From positions 1 to 12,235 of the forward strand of contig JANQTR010000192.1 of the NCBI GenBank assembly GCA_030731635.1: a DNA stretch of 12,235 nt. The letters run 5' to 3'. A program made the position numbers and the translations under genes. The notes beneath the pieces were generated by a model. The model saw only the letters and a program-made list of their open reading frames with translations, was not told the DNA's origin and made no database searches. This DNA is from Erythrobacter sp. (GTDB taxonomy: Bacteria; Pseudomonadota; Alphaproteobacteria; Sphingomonadales; Sphingomonadaceae). Positions 8,017 through 12,235 of the stretch are shown piece by piece (positions within the stretch are counted from its first letter, which is position 1; every line of letters begins with the position of its first letter).

Positions 8017-8052
8017 AATGCGGCCTCCCGGCAAGTGCCGAAAGGCCGCATT
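8017..8052 (-). terminator. Rho-independent terminator of TonB receptor 2
   Basis: Outer arms 8017-8026 and 8043-8052 pair over 10 bp. After a small internal loop, CGGC (8029-8032) pairs with GCCG (8037-8040) around a 4-nt loop. On the - strand the stem ends in a T5 run (A5 at 8014-8018), and it starts 30 nt after the receptor stop. The + strand has no T-run, so it works leftward only. It separates receptor 2 from the S9 gene. Confidence 0.88.
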
Positions 8053-8081
8053 GTCTCTGGCTCGTTCAAGCCATGCTTCGA

Positions 8082-11000
8082 TTAGAAGCGATAGAGCAGC
8101 TGCGCGAAGAACTCGCGGCCGTCGAGGTTGTAACCGTTACCGATCGCAGCATTCCCGACTGCCAGAACTTCGCTGCTGTCCACCAGCGGGGGGGCTGTGT
8201 CGAAGATGTTGGTAACACCTGCGATAATGCGGAAGCTGCCGTTGTCCCAGCGGACCGAAGCGGTGTGCTCGAAATACTCATTCGAGAAACCGACGTCGCG
8301 GCAGAAGACCCCATCACCGGGGACGATGCCATCCGGAACGAAGACGCCGCCAACGACTGCGCCCGAGCCGTTGCCGAGGCAGGTGTTGCCCACTACGCCG
8401 GTCGGCAGGCCGTCTGGCCCACGACCGAAGGCATCCGACAACACATCGACCCCCAGCGGATCCTGATCGACGTCGCTGATATAACGGGTCTGCCAGGTGA
8501 GCAGGAAGTCGTCATAACGAACATTGAACGTTGCACGTCCGATCCAGCTCGGGAAACCGAATTCCCCGGCAAAGTCCTCGGTGTCCGAGTTGCCGTTGTC
8601 ATCCACATCCGTGGTTGAACGTTCGATCAAGTGGTTCGCTGTCAGGTTGAGCGACAGATCGAATTCCTCACCACCGATCATCACCGGATACCCGAAGGTG
8701 GTGTTGATATCGATCCCGCGCACCGATTCCTGGGCACGGTTGAGGAAGCCGCCGTTGACGGTCGTGATCAGGAAGCGCGATGCGATCTGATCGCTGGTTA
8801 CGATACGATCACAGAACGGGCTGCGGGTATCATCTTCGCGAGCGAAGCAGTCATTGACGATGAACTGGCCGCTCGGCTCGATGATCGAGTCCTTCAACTT
8901 GATGTCGTAATAGTTGAAGTTGAAGGCAAATTCGAAACCGCTCGCCCAATCTTCCTCGAACGCGAAGCCCGTGGTGATCGACCGCGAGGTTTCCGGTTGG
9001 ATGTCAAGGCTGCCGCCGGTGAAGATCTGAGTGCTGGACACCTGAATGGTGTTCAACCCGTTCTGATCAATACCAACGCTGAACGGATCACGACCTTCAC
9101 GCTGGCAATTGCGGATGACCGCTGGATCACGATCATCGCTTTCCGGCACATACAACCCGGTCCCGGCGTTGAACGCCACGGTTGGCACCGCGCAGGGATC
9201 GAAGATGTTACCGAAGCCCGACTGGTTGAACAGGAAGTTCTCACGCAGGTTAGGAGCGCGGAACGAGGTGCCGTAGCTGAACTTCAGAAGCAGCGGAGAC
9301 ACCGGACGCCAGCCGCCCTTCAAAGAGAAGGTGCCGTTGGTGCCGTAGAACTCTTCGTCGGTGATACGACCAGCAAGGTTGACCGTCAGCTCCTCAACCA
9401 GCGTCTTGCCAGCCTGAAGCGGAAGGTCGATTTCGCCGTAGACTTCACGGATCCACTTGGAGCCATTGGCGCCGCCGTCAGCGAAGAAGCCCCAGAACAG
9501 GCCATTCGAAGCGACAAAGCCGGGCTGCGAGTCAATCGAGTCTTCGCGCCATTCACCGCCGAGCACCACGCCCACCGGGCCAGCAGGAAGTTCGAACAGG
9601 TCACCGGTCACGTAGGCCGAGAGCAACTTCTGTTCGTACACCGTGTCAAAGTCACGCTCACCAAACAGGTAATCGCGCTCTGCCTGCGTGGCGAAATCGC
9701 CGATCAGGCCTTGGTAGAGCGAAGGCGCGAACAGGTTAACCGGCACACAGCCCGTCAGGATGTCCGGAGCAGCGAGGCCCGGGTTACGCAGCCCGGCAAT
9801 GTCGCACGCGCCGCCAGCGAGCAGCGGGTTGTTTGCTGCCTGGCTGATGTAGTCATCGGCAATGCCGTCGCCATCATTGTCAACCACACCGTCGCCGTTG
9901 AAATCGCCGGTCGGGTCAATCCCGAGTGCCAGCGCCAAACGGTCTTCGCGGATGCCCCGACGAACGACTTTACCGACCGAACGCGAATAGACGCCCGATG
10001 CTTCAAAGGTCCAGCTTGAGCCGATGAACGGAAGGTCGCCCCGCACGCCCAGCACGCCGCGATACTGCTCTTGCGTGACATCAACGTTGTTACGATCACC
10101 GCGCACCAGCGGGATCGGCCGAACTGCCAGCGACTGGCCGGTCGACAGGATACCGGCGCGGCCGAAATTCGGCTGACCCGGAAGGATCTGCTGGAAATTG
10201 TTGTCGATGTCACGGCAGTTCACACCATTGGGCTGACCAAGGTTACAAGGGTTGAACGGGTTATTCGCCGGCACCCAAGGGAAGAACTGCGGTGTGCCAC
10301 TGTTAGGTACGGACACGTCGCTACGGCTGTAGCTAGCTTCGAAGAACGGGGTGATGTTGGCTTCACCCGGGAAGACATACTCACCGTAGGCAAAAACGTT
10401 ATAAACGTCCTGCTGCGGGATGAAGGTCTGACCCGGTTCAGCGCCGTTCTGGCTGAAGTTGAAGAAATCAATATCCTGAAACCCATCGCCATTGGCATCA
10501 ATCGGCGTCAGGAAAGCGTTGGTGGTGTCCGAGAAGCCCGGAACACCGGTGTTACCGGCGATCGGCTGACCATTCAGGGTGCGGCCAAACTGACGCGGAT
10601 CGAAGTAGACGTCGCCCAGACGTGTGCCGGGAGGACCCGAGAGCTGGACACGGCCCGCGACGCGCTGAAACTTACACTCTTGAACCAGCGTGCCGATTTG
10701 GCCGTTGCTGCGGCTCAGCGCGATCGCGTTGGTCGCCTGGTCGTTGTTCAGAATGTTGCCATTCTGATCGATTTCATAGTGCTGGTCGCAGCCCGCCAGG
10801 AAGTCACGGTCCGAAAGCAGAATTTCGTCAGTCCGGCGCCATTCCCCACCGATCCCGAACACAGCCCGGTCAGTGTTGATACCCCATGCCGCGCTGACGG
10901 TGAAGTCATCGCCGCCGCCGCGCGGGTTGACGTTCCCGTTGGCCTGCAGTTCAAGACCGTCAAAATCCTTGCGCAGAATAACGTTGACCACACCGGCCAC

Positions 11001-11552
11001 GGCGTCCGAACCATAGACGGAGGATGCACCGTCGGTCAGAATGTCAAAGCGATCAACCAGCGTAGCTGGGATGAGGTTGATCGACGGGTTGGACGGAGCA
11101 CCTTCAACGCCCGAGGGCGAAAGGCGGCGGCCGTTGACGAGCAGCAGGTTGCGGTTGGCACCAAGGCCGCGCAAGTTGAGCGTCTGCGAACCCGGGCCGT
11201 TATCCAGCACGAAGCCCTGGAAGGTCGCATCGATCTGCTGACCGGCAGCAGCTTCCGAACGCTGCAGGATCTGCGACGGGTCGAATGCACCCAGCGCCTG
11301 CTGGTTCTCAGTCGAAATGATCTGAAGCGGCGAAATCGAGCTGTAAGTGTCGCGCACAATGCGCGAGCCTGTCACCGTGATGTTGCCAGCGGCCGCGGGG
11401 CGATCTTCAGCATCGGTCGTAACGTCGACCTGCTCTTCTTCCTGAGGCTCATCAGCAGCGTCCTGCGCGAACACAGGAACAGCGGCGACAAACGCAATTG
11501 CCGACGCCGAAAACGCCAACGACTTGATCGAATTGCTATGAAATTTTTTCAT
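8082..11552 (-). CDS. TonB-dependent outer-membrane receptor 2, long, with EF-hand-like loops
   Basis: This 1156-aa outer-membrane receptor is longer than receptor 1. Signal peptide 1-~29 (VFA|Q) is followed by an acidic linker rich in Glu/Asp (31-50) and a TonB-box-like 'NITVTG' (57-62). The plug covers ~65-197 with 'NLRGLG' (126-131), 'LVNGRR' (138-143) and 'VYGSDAVAGVVN' (179-190). The barrel contains 'SFRAPNLRENF' (763-773) and ends in the aromatic strand 'FFAQLLYRF'. Acidic Ca-loop-like motifs lie at D352-D360 and, overlapping in tandem, at D550-D566; looser copies are at 262-266 and 982-990. Twelve cysteines form six consecutive pairs (255/293, 436/446, 583/602, 787/816, 902/914, 1058/1084), probably surface-loop disulfides. 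ATG 11552 was chosen over 11633 because the signal peptide starts there and GGAG (11558-11561) is well spaced. It is monocistronic by its terminator, upstream of the S9 gene. The ligand is unknown; peptide is suggested only by the neighbour. Confidence 0.94.
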   Translation of the reverse strand: MKKFHSNSIKSLAFSASAIAFVAAVPVFAQDAADEPQEEEQVDVTTDAEDRPAAAGNITVTGSRIVRDTYSSISPLQIISTENQQALGAFDPSQILQRSEAAAGQQIDATFQGFVLDNGPGSQTLNLRGLGANRNLLLVNGRRLSPSGVEGAPSNPSINLIPATLVDRFDILTDGASSVYGSDAVAGVVNVILRKDFDGLELQANGNVNPRGGGDDFTVSAAWGINTDRAVFGIGGEWRRTDEILLSDRDFLAGCDQHYEIDQNGNILNNDQATNAIALSRSNGQIGTLVQECKFQRVAGRVQLSGPPGTRLGDVYFDPRQFGRTLNGQPIAGNTGVPGFSDTTNAFLTPIDANGDGFQDIDFFNFSQNGAEPGQTFIPQQDVYNVFAYGEYVFPGEANITPFFEASYSRSDVSVPNSGTPQFFPWVPANNPFNPCNLGQPNGVNCRDIDNNFQQILPGQPNFGRAGILSTGQSLAVRPIPLVRGDRNNVDVTQEQYRGVLGVRGDLPFIGSSWTFEASGVYSRSVGKVVRRGIREDRLALALGIDPTGDFNGDGVVDNDGDGIADDYISQAANNPLLAGGACDIAGLRNPGLAAPDILTGCVPVNLFAPSLYQGLIGDFATQAERDYLFGERDFDTVYEQKLLSAYVTGDLFELPAGPVGVVLGGEWREDSIDSQPGFVASNGLFWGFFADGGANGSKWIREVYGEIDLPLQAGKTLVEELTVNLAGRITDEEFYGTNGTFSLKGGWRPVSPLLLKFSYGTSFRAPNLRENFLFNQSGFGNIFDPCAVPTVAFNAGTGLYVPESDDRDPAVIRNCQREGRDPFSVGIDQNGLNTIQVSSTQIFTGGSLDIQPETSRSITTGFAFEEDWASGFEFAFNFNYYDIKLKDSIIEPSGQFIVNDCFAREDDTRSPFCDRIVTSDQIASRFLITTVNGGFLNRAQESVRGIDINTTFGYPVMIGGEEFDLSLNLTANHLIERSTTDVDDNGNSDTEDFAGEFGFPSWIGRATFNVRYDDFLLTWQTRYISDVDQDPLGVDVLSDAFGRGPDGLPTGVVGNTCLGNGSGAVVGGVFVPDGIVPGDGVFCRDVGFSNEYFEHTASVRWDNGSFRIIAGVTNIFDTAPPLVDSSEVLAVGNAAIGNGYNLDGREFFAQLLYRF

Positions 11553-11603
11553 GATCACTCCAGTTGCCCGAACCGGAGAAAACATCGCAACCAAGCAAGC
11601 GCA

Positions 11604-11628
11604 CGCCACAAAATTGCCCCATGTGGCG
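11604..11628. repeat. 7-bp inverted repeat in the receptor 2 leader
   Basis: CGCCACA (11604-11610) and TGTGGCG (11622-11628) are exact reverse complements around 11 nt. They lie ~50-75 nt before the start codon and inside the predicted mRNA leader. This could be an operator (for example of a dimeric repressor) or an RNA stem. No regulator gene lies next to it. Confidence 0.5.
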
Positions 11629-11649
11629 GGCACCCAATTGGTTAGTTGC

Positions 11650-11676
11650 TGACCTGTTTCCCCGTAGTGACCTGTT
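11650..11676. repeat. Tandem 9-bp direct repeat TGACCTGTT at the receptor 2 promoter
   Basis: TGACCTGTT occurs at 11650-11658 and again at 11668-11676, 18 nt apart start to start, close to two helical turns. The right copy touches the predicted -10, and the predicted transcription start falls in it, so a protein bound here would block initiation. Direct repeats of this size suit tandem binding of a regulator. Its identity is unknown. Confidence 0.5.
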
Positions 11677-11703
11677 AGTGCAATAGCGACAGATTGATGT
11701 CAA
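11675..11703 (-). promoter_or_regulatory. Probable promoter of TonB receptor 2
   Basis: On the - strand a perfect consensus -35, TTGACA (11698-11703), is followed after exactly 17 nt by CACTAA (11675-11680). This -10 is poor against TATAAT, but with its flanks reads GCACTAAC, close to the GCTANAWC type described for Caulobacter housekeeping promoters. The start would be near 11668, giving a ~115-nt leader. A weak -10 suggests regulation or low basal expression. Confidence 0.45.
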
Positions 11704-11891
11704 AGCGCCCTGCGGCGCCCCCGCACTTTTCCCGCCGGTGTTGCGTTAATCCCACATTCAGCCACCGCGACAGCCCAGCCTCGCAATATTATTCCTTTGT
11801 GACTTTGCAGATGCGCAATCAAAGGGCCGCCTTCGCGCAACAAACTGCCGCACTTATCAGATCGTACGAACCAAGGTTACAATATTACACT

Positions 11892-11917
11892 CGCTCGCAA
11901 GCTGCGCAGCACGAGCG
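11892..11917 (-). terminator. Possible 3' hairpin after clpB
   Basis: CGCTCG (11892-11897) and CGAGCG (11912-11917) pair, and the self-complementary GCTGCGCAGC (11901-11910) lies between them. It begins 3 nt beyond the clpB stop on the - strand. No U-tract follows, so it is at best a weak or rho-assisted terminator or an mRNA 3'-end stabiliser. Confidence 0.3.
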
Positions 11918-11920
11918 CTT

Positions 11921-12235
11921 TCAGCGAATCGCCATGGTCAAAGCGCCGTCGCCTTCGTCGATGGCCAGCGTTGCGCCATCGGGCAGCTTGCCCTCCAGCA
12001 GCATCTCGGCCAGCGGGTCTTGCAGATAGCGTTGCACCGCGCGTTTCAGCGGTCTTGCGCCATAGACCGGATCATACCCCACCCGGCCAAGCCAGCGTAG
12101 CGCGGCCTCGGTCAGGTCAATCGTGATCTTGCGGTCGGCCAGCAGCTTCTGCACTCGTCCGACCTGGATCGCGACAATCGGGGCCATGTGTTCCTGCCCA
12201 AGCCGGTGGAACAGGATGATCTCGTCCAGCCGATT
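11921..12235 (-). CDS. clpB: ClpB disaggregase, C-terminal end only (cut by the window edge)
   Basis: The 104 visible residues are the end of the AAA+ chaperone ClpB, the cytoplasmic hexameric disaggregase that rescues aggregated proteins with DnaK/DnaJ/GrpE. The frame runs off the right edge. It begins 'NRLDEIILFHRL', which matches the ClpB 'NRIDE..VFH.L' segment in the second nucleotide-binding domain. The small C-terminal domain follows, with the sensor-2 signature 'GYDPVYGARPLKRA' (Arg in GAR contacts nucleotide) and 'PLAEMLLEGKLPDG'. ClpA lacks this exact tail and ClpX is shorter, so ClpB is the best call. The stop TGA is at 11921-11923. Any heat-shock promoter would lie outside the window. 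No functional link to the TonB receptor genes is apparent. Confidence 0.95.
   Translation of the reverse strand, partial: NRLDEIILFHRLGQEHMAPIVAIQVGRVQKLLADRKITIDLTEAALRWLGRVGYDPVYGARPLKRAVQRYLQDPLAEMLLEGKLPDGATLAIDEGDGALTMAIR

Larger units (their letters stand above)
11553..11920. promoter_or_regulatory. Control region of TonB receptor 2 and 3' flank of clpB
   Basis: This 368-nt gap holds no gene I can support. From right to left on the - strand it contains a hairpin after the clpB stop, an AT-richer stretch with two AATATTA-like spots (near 11785 and 11881), a promoter candidate (11675-11703), a tandem 9-bp repeat at the expected start site, a CCAATTGG palindrome (11634-11641) and a 7-bp inverted repeat in the leader (11604-11628). 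A 111-codon frame on the + strand (11694-12029) runs into clpB antisense, has no ribosome site and is probably chance. Confidence 0.5.

Noticed and set aside
7930..8034. 35-residue N-terminal extension of the S9 peptidase
   Set aside because: It would start inside the terminator/promoter region and place the signal peptide internally; ATG 7929 is better.
7930..8081. Small lasso-type precursor peptide gene near the S9 peptidase
   Set aside because: The 152 nt are filled by a terminator, a promoter and the leader; no short frame with a leader/core layout and ribosome site was seen.
8631..10019. Open frame of 462 codons on the + strand opposite receptor 2
   Set aside because: Same antisense register as the frame above; no recognisable motif or ribosome site.
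11553..11633. 27-residue N-terminal extension of receptor 2
   Set aside because: A normal signal peptide and GGAG belong to ATG 11552; the extension covers the leader inverted repeat.
10071..11645. Long open frame of 524 codons on the + strand opposite receptor 2
   Set aside because: It is wholly antisense to a clear receptor gene, and the translation is Arg/Val/Asp-rich with no domain. GC-rich codon use keeps this register free of stops.
11694..12029. 111-codon frame on the + strand crossing into clpB
   Set aside because: It is antisense to clpB over its second half, Ser/Arg/Ala-rich, and has no ribosome site.
1..12235. CRISPR array, tRNA, rRNA, insertion sequence or prophage
   Set aside because: No regularly spaced repeats, cloverleaf, rRNA-like stretch, transposase or integrase was seen on either strand.

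Overview
The window looks like chromosomal DNA from an alphaproteobacterium of the order Sphingomonadales (Erythrobacter/Sphingomonas type). This is inferred from the high GC content, two very large TonB-dependent receptors, a secreted S9 peptidase, a small secreted protein with a C-x(11)-C-Y-D motif, and the end of a ClpB gene. No mobile element, CRISPR array, rRNA or tRNA is visible.

Layout from left to right. (1) Bases 1-1923, + strand: the end of a TPR plus 2OG-Fe(II) oxygenase-like gene, entering from the left edge, overlaps a class I SAM-dependent methyltransferase gene by 4 nt (ATGA). The pair ends at a strong bidirectional terminator (1991-2034). (2) Bases 2058-5009, - strand: TonB-dependent receptor 1 (983 aa). 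(3) Bases 5010-5284: a divergent intergenic region with several short inverted repeats. (4) Bases 5285-5848, + strand: a small exported protein of unknown function. It is followed by a second bidirectional terminator (5878-5920). (5) Bases 5935-7929, - strand: an exported S9 serine peptidase with a complete Ser/Asp/His triad. (6) Bases 8082-11552, - strand: TonB-dependent receptor 2 (1156 aa), with its own terminator (8017-8052) in front of the peptidase promoter. (7) Bases 11553-11920: a 368-nt control region holding a consensus-like -35, a tandem 9-bp repeat and a leader inverted repeat. (8) Bases 11921-12235, - strand: the C-terminal end of clpB.

Functionally, the central part fits outer-membrane uptake of a bulky substrate by two receptors, with peptide breakdown in the periplasm by the S9 enzyme. 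The substrates cannot be read from the sequence. The receptor 2/S9 arrangement resembles the receptor/isopeptidase part of proteobacterial lasso-peptide loci, but no lasso precursor or maturation gene lies in the window. The most unusual signals are EF-hand-like Asp/Asn-Gly loops in receptor 2, six cysteine pairs in receptor 2 and three in receptor 1, a tandem operator-like repeat at the receptor 2 promoter, and the coupled oxygenase/methyltransferase pair.
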